In this document: in pieces, positions 7,024 to 15,815 of the stretch
Layout of the letters: the number at the start of each line of letters is the position of its first letter
How positions within the stretch are numbered: the first letter of the stretch is position 1
Source: JAHEFU01 sp020440645
GTDB lineage: Bacteria; 4484-113; JAFGCY01
Reading direction: 5' to 3'
Assembly: GCA_020440645.1 (NCBI GenBank)
Contig: JAGRNR010000006.1
Location: 42,640 to 106,639 of the forward strand
DNA: 64,000 bases
Notes under the pieces: model-generated
Database searches by the model: none
The model's input: only the letters and a program-made list of their open reading frames with translations
What the model was told of the DNA's origin: nothing
Position numbers and translations under genes: made by a program

Positions 7024-9006
7024 ATGAAGGGACGTAAGATCGCTTTTCTTCCCTGCGCCATCATCATCCTGCTGCTGCTTGGGGGCTGCGGTGGGAATGC
7101 CGGATCCGGCAATGGATCCACCGCACTGAATGATGCCGCCGGGAATGACATGAAGCTCGAACAGCAGCTGCAGGCTGAGTTGCTTGGACTGCTGGCAGAT
7201 GGGGGGATTGATGCGCAGCGCAGCGCCAGCCGCCCACCGCTCGGTGAAAGCAACCATGTGTTGTCCAGCCAGCTCACGGCGAATGAACCGGACGGGGCAG
7301 GTGATGACGGATCACTGCGCCTGCTGTTCGTGCCCCGGCTGGCCGGTGATTACGATGGCAATGGTGAGGTCGGACTGTCGGACGTCACACCGCTGGCCCA
7401 GAATTTCGGCAAGAGCGTGCTGTATGGCAAACCGGCGCTCCCCGGTGGCGGGGACAACCCGCCGGCTGGCGATCCCTACAGCGATGGGCATGCCAACTGG
7501 CTGCTGTCCCGCTGCGACGGGGATGGCAACGGGGTGATTAGCAGTGCCGACCTGACAGCGATCGCGCTGCATTTCGGCGAGCGCGCCGATGGCTGGCGCG
7601 TGGAATGGCGCAATGATGACTTCTCAGGCTTCGCCCCGCTGGCGGACACCGACGGGCTGCTCGATGGCTACAGCCTCGGCTGGAAGGACGGCCGGGTTTC
7701 CAACCTGGCCCAGGAGTTCATCCTGCCCTGGCCGCTGAGCGGACATGCCGAGGTGCGGCTGCGGGCCTGGGATGCCCGGACCGGCAGCGGGGGCGAAGCC
7801 AGTGACGTGCAGGTCTATGACGTGGCCTCCACTGGCTGCGTCGCCGCCCTGCAGCTCATGGAAAATGAGCAGCCGGCCCTCTTCCTCGCACGCTTCACCG
7901 CGACCGGCAGCACGGTCGATGCGGACAGCTACGAGCTGGACTTCGGCGACGGCAGCAGCCAGCTGATTGCCAGCATCACTGAATTCCCGGTCGAGCATCT
8001 GTATGAAACCGGCGGAACTTCGCTGGCCACCCTGACCGTCAACTGCGGCCAGGACAGCGCACAGGCCAGCATCACAGCGGTTGCCACCCCGGTGCCGACA
8101 GCCAAGCAGGCCCACATCCTGGCCTTCAGCAATACGGGCTTCGCCCCGCAGACCGTGCATTTCTCCTACCAGTGGACTGATGAGCCGGCGGTCAGCTACA
8201 CGCTGGACTTCGGCGATGGCAGCGAGCCCATCAAGGTCGAGGAGTGGGCCACCCAGCTGCCGACGGAGCATGTCTACACCACGGCCGGGGAATACACCGC
8301 CAGCCTGACGCTGGAGGCCCGTTACCTCGGGACTTCCGTTGCCAGCGTGCCGGTCACGCTCCTGCAGGGTACGCCTGAGCTGAACCTCAGCATCGAGGCG
8401 GAGTACATTGATGCCGGCAATGACAGCATCATCTTCGACTTCAGTGGATCCTCCCCCGTCACCGCCGTGCTGTCGCTTGGAGATGTATTTGCGCCGATAG
8501 AAATCGACCTCGGTCTGGTCCAGCAGTACGCAATCACGAGCGAGCAGATCATGCAGCTGGACAAGGATGAGAAGGCCACGATCAGCGTCGAGATTGCCGG
8601 TCAGACCTACAGCGATTCCGTGATGATCCCGCGGAAGAACATTGTCCTGACTCCCGGCGAGCTGGATGTGCTGCTGGTTTCCATGGACAATACTGGCAAC
8701 ATCCTTGAAACCTTCCCCGGAGTCGGATTCAGCCTGCTTCTCAGCCAGCATGCCAGCACCGGCTCACCGCTGGTCAACAAGTACATCACCGGCAGCGGTG
8801 GGTATTTCATGGTCAGAACCCAGCAGGACAAGCTCAGCAAACTGATTAATCCGGATGGGTCTGACCCGCTCGTACTGCTGCCGGACCCCGCTGACAGGGC
8901 GCTGCTGGAAGCGGACTACATCTGGCCTGAAGGGGACATCAGCCTTTCTCCGTTTGAACTTGTGTATGGAGGCACGCATTACATCAGGCTGCGTCCGCGC
9001 AGCTGA
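7024..9006 (+). CDS. Dockerin-like/PKD lipoprotein (family member 1)
   Basis: A 660-residue surface lipoprotein. ATG 7024 (GGGAG upstream; TACAAT at 6973-6978 as likely -10) starts a signal peptide ending in lipobox L-G-G-C. About residues 105-200 contain two dockerin-like calcium loops: DYDGNGEVGLSDVTPLAQNFG and DGDGNGVISSADLTAIALHFG, each 12-residue Asp/Asn-rich loops followed by a helix. Then come two PKD-like domains with (E/T)LDFGDGS motifs near residues 300 and 395, further beta domains, and a C-terminal region containing SGGYFMV, reminiscent of carboxypeptidase-regulatory-like folds. It is the first of three tandem paralogs. True dockerins bind cohesins; no cohesin is visible here, so a scaffold role is unproven. 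Confidence 0.82.
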   Translation: MKGRKIAFLPCAIIILLLLGGCGGNAGSGNGSTALNDAAGNDMKLEQQLQAELLGLLADGGIDAQRSASRPPLGESNHVLSSQLTANEPDGAGDDGSLRLLFVPRLAGDYDGNGEVGLSDVTPLAQNFGKSVLYGKPALPGGGDNPPAGDPYSDGHANWLLSRCDGDGNGVISSADLTAIALHFGERADGWRVEWRNDDFSGFAPLADTDGLLDGYSLGWKDGRVSNLAQEFILPWPLSGHAEVRLRAWDARTGSGGEASDVQVYDVASTGCVAALQLMENEQPALFLARFTATGSTVDADSYELDFGDGSSQLIASITEFPVEHLYETGGTSLATLTVNCGQDSAQASITAVATPVPTAKQAHILAFSNTGFAPQTVHFSYQWTDEPAVSYTLDFGDGSEPIKVEEWATQLPTEHVYTTAGEYTASLTLEARYLGTSVASVPVTLLQGTPELNLSIEAEYIDAGNDSIIFDFSGSSPVTAVLSLGDVFAPIEIDLGLVQQYAITSEQIMQLDKDEKATISVEIAGQTYSDSVMIPRKNIVLTPGELDVLLVSMDNTGNILETFPGVGFSLLLSQHASTGSPLVNKYITGSGGYFMVRTQQDKLSKLINPDGSDPLVLLPDPADRALLEADYIWPEGDISLSPFELVYGGTHYIRLRPRS

Positions 9007-9114
9007 ACAGGCAGCGCAGCGGTCGGTCTCGCTTGCAAGCAGCTTGTGAGACACCGTATACTGCTAATGGCTGAATCATGAGCGGCGGGCCGTAACCGCT
9101 CCCAGGAGTAATGC

Positions 9115-11082
9115 ATGCGTCGACTGAGCGGATCATCCCGGCGGATACTGCTTGCCTGCCTGCTTGTGCTGACGGTGGGTTGTGCAGGTGGCGGAGGACA
9201 GGACACACAACAAGAGGCTGCCCTGCAGCAGCCTCCCGCGGCTGACCCGCAGCTGCTGGCTGAGCTGGAGGGCCTGCTGATGGACGAACTGGCCCGGCTG
9301 GGCAAGGACCCGCAGCGCACGACTTCAGCGCCACCCGCCGGGAATGGCAACGCCGTGTTCAACCTGCTGGTGGATGGCCGTCCGCCGGACGGCCACGGCG
9401 GGCAGGGTGACTCGGAATTCCGCTTCTATCCCCGTATGGTCGGTGACTACGATGGCAACGGCGAGGTCGGCATCAGCGACATCACCCCGCTTGGGCAGTA
9501 CTTCGGCGAGAGTGTGGTGTATGACGACCCGCTGGAGCACGGTGGGATCGCCTACTGGCCGAGCGGTGAACCGGATGGGGGCGGGCGCGCCAACTGGCTG
9601 AAGGCCCGCGTCGACGGCGATGGCAACGGCGAGATCAACACGGCGGACATCACCCCGATCGCGATCCACTTCGGCGAGCACTGCGATGGCTGGCGCATCG
9701 AGCGGCGCTTCGCTGCTGAATCAGGATTTGAAATGCTGCCGCATGCTGACAACCCGGAGAGTGGGTTCAGTGTCGGCTGGAAGGAACTCGCCGAGAACAG
9801 CATCGGCTACCGCCTGCCCGGCGACTGGCCGGCCAGCGGCTACCTCGAGATGCGAGTGCAGGGCTGGGAATCAGCCAGCTCCAGCGGCGGACCAATGAGC
9901 GACAGCAGTATCTATGAATACACGGAAGGCAGTTGCGAGGCCTTCCTGCAGGCCAGCCCGACGGTGGCTGACTTCCCCTTCAACGCGAGCTTCACGGCCG
10001 CCGGATCATCCGTGCTGGCCGACTCATACGTGATTGATTTTGGCGACGGCACGGATGCCACACTGGGCAGCCTGGCCGAATTCCCGCTGAGCCACCCGTA
10101 CATCGAAGCGGGGATCTATGACGTGCTATTCACGGTAAGCTGTGGCACGGATGTCGCCACCGACAGCTTCCAGATCATCGCCACCCCGCTGCCCTGTGAG
10201 CTGGAGGCGGTGCTCGGGGTCAACCCGATGGATGGCTTCGCCCCGCTAAAGGTGCTGTTCAGCCCGCTCGGCACCAGTCCCGGTGCGGCCGGCTATGAGC
10301 TGGACTTCGGCGATGGCAGCGAGGTCGCCAGTGGGGCCACGCCCGCGGAACTGGCAATCACCCATGAATATACCGAGACCGGCAGCTACACCGCCACGCT
10401 GCGGGTGATCTGCGAGAATGGTGGCAATGTCGAGACGACGGTTGCGATAACCGTCGGCAACCCGGATGACGAGTGCGGTGTCAACCTGTCAGTCGATGAC
10501 GACAGTCCGATCATCGGCACGCCGACGGCATTCTTCTTCGGTGGCACCAGCGGTTCCGGCGCACTGCTGGACCCCGGTGACGGCAGTGACGTGCAGTTCA
10601 TTAACCTGCAGGGGCCTGAGCCGGTGTTCTACACCTACCCGGAGATCGGCACCTACACTGCGGTGCTGTCCATCCTCTGCAATGACAGCATGCACAGCGA
10701 CTCGGTGCTGGTGTTCGTGCTGCCTGAACCGATCAACACATTCGATGCGGCGGGCAATGTGTACCAGTACGAGTCCAACCCGCCGATCGGCGGGCCGGAA
10801 CCTGACAAGTTCGCTATGGTTGGCGCGGAGATAGAGATCTACAACTCGACTGACGACGTAGTGATGGGCACGACCACCACTGATGCCACCGGCGCATACT
10901 TCTTCGATGGTGACAACCTGGGACTTGATGTCAACAAGATCTACTTCGTGCGGCCGACGGATGCGGAGCGGGCCAAGCATGCCCCGCTGGACTGGTTCCC
11001 GGGCCAGGCCACGATCGCCGCACCGCCGGCTGACATGGTCTACCAGTGCACCGATATCAACCTGCTGGCAACGGTGGTCTGA
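9115..11082 (+). CDS. Dockerin-like/PKD lipoprotein (family member 2)
   Basis: A 655-residue paralog of the preceding gene. ATG 9115 follows AGGAG (9104-9108) by 6 nt; a TTGCAA-18-TATACT promoter (9033-9062) lies in the 108-nt gap. The signal peptide ends near the Cys of LTVGCAGGGG. The order of parts is: a polar linker with ARLGKDP, paired dockerin-like loops (DYDGNGEVGISDITPLGQYFG and DGDGNGEINTADITPIAIHFG), PKD-like domains each with a DFGDG motif, a Cys-containing linker, then a C-terminal VYQYESNPPIGG domain with GAYFFDGDNLG, like a carboxypeptidase-regulatory or Cna-B-type fold. The same C-terminal domain occurs in member 3. Probably a surface-attached calcium-stabilised protein. Confidence 0.82.
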   Translation: MRRLSGSSRRILLACLLVLTVGCAGGGGQDTQQEAALQQPPAADPQLLAELEGLLMDELARLGKDPQRTTSAPPAGNGNAVFNLLVDGRPPDGHGGQGDSEFRFYPRMVGDYDGNGEVGISDITPLGQYFGESVVYDDPLEHGGIAYWPSGEPDGGGRANWLKARVDGDGNGEINTADITPIAIHFGEHCDGWRIERRFAAESGFEMLPHADNPESGFSVGWKELAENSIGYRLPGDWPASGYLEMRVQGWESASSSGGPMSDSSIYEYTEGSCEAFLQASPTVADFPFNASFTAAGSSVLADSYVIDFGDGTDATLGSLAEFPLSHPYIEAGIYDVLFTVSCGTDVATDSFQIIATPLPCELEAVLGVNPMDGFAPLKVLFSPLGTSPGAAGYELDFGDGSEVASGATPAELAITHEYTETGSYTATLRVICENGGNVETTVAITVGNPDDECGVNLSVDDDSPIIGTPTAFFFGGTSGSGALLDPGDGSDVQFINLQGPEPVFYTYPEIGTYTAVLSILCNDSMHSDSVLVFVLPEPINTFDAAGNVYQYESNPPIGGPEPDKFAMVGAEIEIYNSTDDVVMGTTTTDATGAYFFDGDNLGLDVNKIYFVRPTDAERAKHAPLDWFPGQATIAAPPADMVYQCTDINLLATVV

Positions 11083-11367
11083 CAGCCGGTGCAAAAATGG
11101 ACTCCCTGAAATTGGCCTGAACTGAACCTTTTACCACTTTGCCGGTTCTGGCATAATCCGGGTAGATGCAGGCTCCTGCATGCCAGTCAGCTACTGCCGG
11201 CTGGAAAATGTGGATATGGACACGGTTACCATGTAACCAGGCTGTGTGCAAACTGGTGTGCAGGGCCTGCATTCCATTGAACTTGCGTGCTGTGCAGCGG
11301 TTGATGGCAACGCAGTTTAGTGCCGCTGCGCTTGAAGCACCCCCTGATTGCGGTATACAGATATTGT

Positions 11368-12819
11368 ATGAACACCGCTAAGCGCAGATCCTCCGGCTGG
11401 ATCACCCTGTTCTCCCTCCTGCTGGCAATCGCATTGCTGCCGGCCTGCTCGGCTGGCACGGATGGCAATCCCGTGCAGTCCCAGGCGGATCTCCAGCAGG
11501 AGCTGGAAGGCCGCCTGCTTTCAGAACTGGCCCGCCTGGGCAAGGACCCCGATCGTTCGGTGGCCAGTGCACCGCAGGGCAGTGGCAACGCCGTATTCAA
11601 CCTCACGGCGGAGCCCGATGACCCGGACGGCCCGGGCGGCCAGCCGCCGCTGTCCGTCGAGCTCAGCTGGACGGCGCGCATCGTGGGCGACTACGACCAG
11701 AACGGCGAGGTCGGGATTGCCGACATCACGCCGCTCGGGCAGTTCTTCAAGCAGTCCGTTGCCTATGACGACCCGCTGGACCACGACGGCATCAGCTTCT
11801 GGCCGGCTGGTGACCCGCTTGGCGATGGCAAGGCCAACTGGCGCAGTGCCGCCGTGGACGGCGATGCCAACGGTGAGATCAACGCCGCCGACATCACCCC
11901 GATCGCGATCCACTTCGGTGAGCGGATTGACGGTTTCAACATCTACGTGAAGCAGACCGGCGAGACTGAGTTCAGCATCCTGCCGAACCTGCTCGATCCC
12001 TTCGTCTCTGTCAGTGTTTCGCTGAAGGCCGCCGGAAACGGCCCGGCGAACTACACTGCGAGCATCCCCTGGCCATCCTCCGGCATTGCTGAAATCGCCG
12101 TGGCAGGGTACGACAGCCAGAGCAGCTCGGCCGCACAGCTTTCCAACATAGTCAGCGTCAGCGGTGATCCCGGTGCGCCGCCGGCAGCCTGTGTGGCGGA
12201 GCTGACGGTTGATGTCCCCTCCGGGCAGGCTCCACTTGGCGTGATGTTCGGGCTGGGCAGTTCCAGCACCGCGGGCCCCGGCGACTACCGCTACGTGCTC
12301 GACAGCGGTGAGGGCGGGGCGCGCTTCAGCTTTGAGGACAGTGCTTCCTTCCCGCTGGCCTATACATTCCTCAGCGGCGGGTCATTCAACGCCGTGCTGG
12401 CCGTGGTCTGCCTGGCGGATGGCCAGGTGGCCTTCTCCGACCCGGTGAGTGTCACGGTCACGGATCCGGCTGGGCCCGGCCTCAACCTGAACGGCTTCGT
12501 CTGGCAGTACGAAAGCAACCCGGAACTCGGTGGGCAGGATGAGCCGCCCAAGGATCCGTTGGAGGGTATCGAGGTCGAGGTTTACATCCTTGGCGAATCC
12601 ACGCCGCTGGCCGTGACCACCACTGCCGCGAACGGTGAGTACGTCTTCCCCAACCTGCAGATTGACGAGTCGGTGGAACTGCTGAACGTGAAGGTCAGCG
12701 ATGCGCAGAAGGCCGAGCTGCTGCCGCTGACCTGGCTGCCCGGGGAACGGATCCTGCTGCTGGACAGCCATGAGCAGTTCACTGCGGCTGACATGAACCT
12801 GCTGGCCACCGCCGTCTAG
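11368..12819 (+). CDS. Dockerin-like/PKD lipoprotein (family member 3)
   Basis: A 483-residue paralog, shorter than members 1 and 2 because it has one PKD-like domain fewer. ATG 11368 starts a signal peptide with lipobox L-P-A-C; a TATACA hexamer at 11354-11359 lies 8 nt upstream and no Shine-Dalgarno sequence is present, so it may be leaderless. Dockerin-like loops: DYDQNGEVGIADITPLGQFF and DGDANGEINAADITPIAIHFG. The C-terminal domain WQYESNPELGG...NGEYVFPNL matches member 2. The three genes lie in the same direction with 100-290 nt gaps and separate promoters, so they look like an expanded array rather than one operon. Confidence 0.82.
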   Translation: MNTAKRRSSGWITLFSLLLAIALLPACSAGTDGNPVQSQADLQQELEGRLLSELARLGKDPDRSVASAPQGSGNAVFNLTAEPDDPDGPGGQPPLSVELSWTARIVGDYDQNGEVGIADITPLGQFFKQSVAYDDPLDHDGISFWPAGDPLGDGKANWRSAAVDGDANGEINAADITPIAIHFGERIDGFNIYVKQTGETEFSILPNLLDPFVSVSVSLKAAGNGPANYTASIPWPSSGIAEIAVAGYDSQSSSAAQLSNIVSVSGDPGAPPAACVAELTVDVPSGQAPLGVMFGLGSSSTAGPGDYRYVLDSGEGGARFSFEDSASFPLAYTFLSGGSFNAVLAVVCLADGQVAFSDPVSVTVTDPAGPGLNLNGFVWQYESNPELGGQDEPPKDPLEGIEVEVYILGESTPLAVTTTAANGEYVFPNLQIDESVELLNVKVSDAQKAELLPLTWLPGERILLLDSHEQFTAADMNLLATAV

Positions 12820-12959
12820 CCCAGGGACTGCTAATTCCTCATATGTGAACTCGCGCTTAAGCGCTGCAGTCGCGTGCGCGCGGGCCGATGAATAGCCTGC
12901 AGGGTGGATGGACCCTGTTACCGGCAAACCTACATTGATATAGCCATTCCCCCCCATTG

Positions 12960-12996
12960 CGGGAGGAGCCTCCGGGCTTCTCCCGTGCCTTTTTTC
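12960..12996 (+). terminator. Strong terminator 140 nt downstream of the lipoprotein array
   Basis: An 11-bp stem (CGGGAG GAGCC / GGCTT CTCCCG, 12960-12970 and 12975-12985) with a TCCG loop, then TGCC and six T. It is far from the stop at 12819, so the region between may be a 3' UTR or a short RNA. Confidence 0.8.
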
Positions 12997-13100
12997 CCAG
13001 CCAGCCAGTCCCGGACCGGGAATATCAACGAAAGCAATTCCCGGTTGATGGATTGTTGGCCTCCATCGGCCGATATACCTTATTAATGAACAGAGAATGT

Positions 13101-13130
13101 TTGACAAATTTTCTCTGGATAGGGTAGTAT
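13101..13130 (+). promoter_or_regulatory. Sigma-70 type promoter for the barrel-like gene
   Basis: TTGACA (13101-13106), 18-nt spacer, TAGTAT (13125-13130). The 367-nt stretch 12820-13186 otherwise holds the terminator at 12960 and two alternative stems at 13016-13049 but no convincing gene. Confidence 0.7.
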
Positions 13131-13186
13131 CTTCGATCAGCAGGTGTCGTACGATGCCAGCTAATGGAATATTCCGGGAGGAAGCG

Positions 13187-13720
13187 ATGAAAAAGCTGAC
13201 GGCAATCCTTTGCTTTGTGGTTACCGTAATGTGGGCCAGCAGTGCATTCGCTCAGTACTCAGCTCTTGATGACCAGAACGAATTCGGTCCGGCAATCGGT
13301 ATCGGTGGCCTGCTGCTCAGTGGTGACGACTCAGCTGGTAACAGCCAGAATGACTTCGTCCCGACCCTGAACCTCAGTGGCCTGTCCGACGTGCTTGCCT
13401 ACCAGCTGTATTTCGGCCTGGACAGCGATGTTGACGTCTGGGGTCTCGACCTCGACTACGTCGTGGCGGACAACTTCGACGAGTGCGCCCCCTGCGCCGG
13501 CGAGGGTGGTTCCTGGTGGTTCGGCGTTGGTGCCAGCTACATGGACTACAGCGACCTGTTCAACGACAGCGGTGCCGGTGTGAGTGGTGACGACTTCGGT
13601 CCGAACCTGGCCTTCGGCTACATCTGGGACGAGTGGAGCTTCAACCTCTACGCTCGCTACTTCATGGATGCTGAGGCCTTCAGCGTGATGGGCAGCATCA
13701 ACTACTCCTTCGACAGCTAA
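13187..13720 (+). CDS. Secreted, probably outer-membrane beta-barrel-like protein
   Basis: A 177-residue protein. ATG 13187 lies 5 nt after GGAGG (13177-13181). Residues 1-22 form a classical Sec signal peptide with an A-F-A cleavage site. The mature part alternates polar and hydrophobic residues with frequent Gly, Asp and aromatic turns (WWFGVGASYMDYSDLF, FGYIWDEWSFNLYARYFM), as in small outer-membrane barrels such as the OmpW/OmpX types. The C-terminus ends SINYSFDS, not the usual terminal Phe, so barrel insertion is inferred only. The gene has its own promoter and a strong terminator, so it is monocistronic and possibly highly expressed. Confidence 0.7.
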   Translation: MKKLTAILCFVVTVMWASSAFAQYSALDDQNEFGPAIGIGGLLLSGDDSAGNSQNDFVPTLNLSGLSDVLAYQLYFGLDSDVDVWGLDLDYVVADNFDECAPCAGEGGSWWFGVGASYMDYSDLFNDSGAGVSGDDFGPNLAFGYIWDEWSFNLYARYFMDAEAFSVMGSINYSFDS

Positions 13721-13745
13721 GTCGGATCAGTCAGACCAAAGCCAG

Positions 13746-13775
13746 TCCCCGGGGCATGCCCCGGGGATTTTTTTT
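13746..13775 (+). terminator. Strong Rho-independent terminator
   Basis: Palindromic stem TCCCCGGGGC / GCCCCGGGGA (13746-13755 and 13758-13767) followed by eight T at 13768-13775. Confidence 0.93.
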
Positions 13776-13842
13776 GCGCAATTTCCTAGGAAACACTTGG
13801 AACTTCCTGAATTTCTGCTAGTCTATATATTGCGTGTCCGCT

Positions 13843-13876
13843 CCGGCGGTCGAAAGACCGCCGGTTCTTTTATTTT
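13843..13876 (+). terminator. Second hairpin terminator, possibly ending a short RNA
   Basis: Perfect 9-bp stem CCGGCGGTC / GACCGCCGG with a GAAA tetraloop (13843-13864), followed by TTCTTTTATTTT. It lies 70 nt after the previous terminator, with an AT-rich TAGTCTATATAT block at 13819-13830 just before it and TTGGAA at 13797. It may end a very short transcript, or act as a back-up terminator. Confidence 0.6.
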
Positions 13877-13984
13877 CTATGCAGGTTTTTCGCGGAATCC
13901 CCACCAACACTGCCCTGAGCCCTTTTTTCGTGCACCGTGGCTTTGACTGTGCCCCGGTAATACCTTAAAATATCCAGTTCTGTA

Positions 13985-14737
13985 ATGCAGCTAGCGTTAT
14001 TCACACCCGGGGCCTGCATCTGGCCAGTCCACAGGAACTTCGAAGCCTTCGTGGCCGAACTCGGCGGCGCAGGCACCGATTCCGTCGACCTGCTGGACAG
14101 TGGCTGCTACCCGGTGCATGCCCGCAGTGAATCAGGCGTGCAGCAGCTCAGTGAGCGGATGGACTACCGCCTGTTCAAGCTGCACCAGGACCTCTATAAC
14201 TCGCTCCTGCGTCCCTCAGAATTCTTCCACGGCGAATCCCGCAGTTTTGCCGACTGCTTCTGGCCGGACCTGCTTGGCACGCCGCCGGCTGACCTGCTCA
14301 GCGCGCTGGTGTTCCACTTCATCGAGCGCCCGGCGGAGGACTGCTCCGTCAATGCCGGACTGCGTGTGCTGCGCAGCATTTTCTTCCAGCATGAGATGGC
14401 CGACCCGAACCTCTGGGTCTGGAGTGCGCGCGAGAACCTTTCCGGCCTGCGTGGCGAGTGGAGCTGGATCCCGCTCACCTTCAACGCTCCCGCTGCCAGC
14501 AGGCTGCATGACATCGAATTCACGGTACACGGCATGCGTGAGCGTCCGGCAGACAGCAGTGGCTGGTTTAGCGGGCAGATCCGCCGCAACGACCGGGGCG
14601 AATGCCGGGTCGCATTGCGCTGTGGCGCTGACCGCGGCATGCGCGAGCATGATCCGGCCCGCCTCAGCGAGGCCAGCCTGCAGGACTGCAAGCGCTATCT
14701 GTCAGCGATCTTCGGCTGGCAGGGGGTGGCGGCATGA
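13985..14737 (+). CDS. Unknown protein, translationally coupled to gmk
   Basis: A 250-residue soluble protein that I do not recognise. It has no signal peptide or membrane segment; it is rich in Trp, Phe and Arg, with a probable helical middle (DYRLFKLHQDLYNSLL, LRVLRSIFFQHEM) and a more beta-like end. ATG 13985 has no Shine-Dalgarno sequence; TAAAAT at 13966-13971 lies 13 nt before it, so the leader would be only about 6 nt. Its stop overlaps the gmk start by 4 nt (ATGA). In many bacteria yicC or remA sits before gmk-rpoZ-coaBC; this protein shows no similarity that I can see to either, so it is an unexplained occupant of that position. Confidence 0.7.
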   Translation: MQLALFTPGACIWPVHRNFEAFVAELGGAGTDSVDLLDSGCYPVHARSESGVQQLSERMDYRLFKLHQDLYNSLLRPSEFFHGESRSFADCFWPDLLGTPPADLLSALVFHFIERPAEDCSVNAGLRVLRSIFFQHEMADPNLWVWSARENLSGLRGEWSWIPLTFNAPAASRLHDIEFTVHGMRERPADSSGWFSGQIRRNDRGECRVALRCGADRGMREHDPARLSEASLQDCKRYLSAIFGWQGVAA

Positions 14738-15357
14738 GCTTCAGCCCGTCCTGCATCGTGGTGGCCGGCCCCAGCGGAGTCGGCAAGTCAACGCTGATCG
14801 CCAGGGCACTGACCAAACTGCCGGAATGGATGCTTTCCGTTTCTGCCACAACGCGCGCGAAACGTGAGGGTGAAGTGGACGGCGTAAACTATCATTACCA
14901 CTCCCGCGAGCAGTTCGAATCGCAGGTGGTGGCCGGCGGATTCCTTGAGTTCGCCCAGGTTTACGGCAATTACTACGGCAGCCCGGTATCCGAGATTGAG
15001 CGAGCAGCTCAAGCTGGCCGGAACCTCGTGTTCGAAGTGGACACGGTGGGCTGCCTGAGCATTCGGTCCCTGCGTCCGCAGTGGCCGCTGGTGGCGATCG
15101 TGCCCCCTGAACTGGCGGAGCTTAGGCGCCGTCTGGAGGGCCGCGGGACGGAGAGCGCGGAAAGCCTCGCGCTGCGCCTGGCCAACAGTGTGGCGGAATT
15201 GCAGCGGATGCGCGGCTTTGATTTCGTGATCGTGAATGATGACCTGGAGCGGGCCAGTGGCCAGCTCACTGAACTGATGTCCCTGGTAGGGGCAGGGCTG
15301 ACGAGTGTCAGTCCGACTGTCGACAGTCTGCTTGAGAAAGCCGGAGGAACAAACTGA
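14734..15357 (+). CDS. gmk: Guanylate kinase
   Basis: Phosphorylates GMP to GDP. The P-loop GPSGVGKST is at residues 12-20. The GMP-binding region SATTRAKREGEVDGVNYHYHS follows, then GGFLEFAQVYGNYYGSP, which matches the family pattern FLEWA-x-(V/Y)-x-GNYYGT. The usual (E/D)-I-D-V-Q-G motif reads FEVDTVGCLSI, so it departs at the Gln. The length of 207 residues is standard. It overlaps the upstream unknown gene by 4 nt and rpoZ by 1 nt (TGATG), so all belong to one translationally coupled operon. Confidence 0.93.
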   Translation: MSFSPSCIVVAGPSGVGKSTLIARALTKLPEWMLSVSATTRAKREGEVDGVNYHYHSREQFESQVVAGGFLEFAQVYGNYYGSPVSEIERAAQAGRNLVFEVDTVGCLSIRSLRPQWPLVAIVPPELAELRRRLEGRGTESAESLALRLANSVAELQRMRGFDFVIVNDDLERASGQLTELMSLVGAGLTSVSPTVDSLLEKAGGTN

Positions 15358-15800
15358 TGAAGTACAAGGAAGACTCCCTGATCCAGCCCTCGCTTGAGGC
15401 GCTGCAGGAGCGGATTCCCAAGAAGTATGAGCTGGTGCTGACCGCCACCAGGCGCGCCAAGCAGATCATCCGCGACATGCGCCTCAACACCGTGGGCTAC
15501 AGCGAGGATGACCTGCGCCGCAAGCCGCTCTCGATCGCGCTCAATGACATCGTCGAGGGCCGTGTCGACTCCACCACGCTGTCCACTCCGGACATCAACT
15601 TCACGGACTACGAAGAGGGCACCAGCGACCTGTTCACCGACATCGACAGCCTCGGGCCCCCCGAGGAGGGCGAGGCCGGGGACGACTTCCCCGAGGCCAG
15701 CTTCCCCTCGATCCCGGACGATGCGGACCAGGAGGAGGATGAGCCTGAATTCGTCGATGACGACGAGTTTGGCCTGTCCATCGGCGAGGAAGACGACTAA
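15357..15800 (+). CDS. rpoZ: RNA polymerase omega subunit with long acidic tail
   Basis: Omega helps assemble and stabilise core RNA polymerase. Residues ~5-70 show the RpoZ pattern: helix LQERIPKKYELVLTATRRAKQI, then RKPLSIALNDIVEGRV. Bacterial omega is usually 60-95 residues; this one has 147. The extra ~75 residues are almost entirely acidic and disordered (many Asp/Glu, plus EDEPEFVDDDEF and EEDD at the end). The position gmk-rpoZ-coaBC supports the call. The tail is unusual and might contact basic partners, but that is inference. Confidence 0.88.
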   Translation: MKYKEDSLIQPSLEALQERIPKKYELVLTATRRAKQIIRDMRLNTVGYSEDDLRRKPLSIALNDIVEGRVDSTTLSTPDINFTDYEEGTSDLFTDIDSLGPPEEGEAGDDFPEASFPSIPDDADQEEDEPEFVDDDEFGLSIGEEDD

Positions 15801-15815
15801 CAGTCGCCGAACTCA

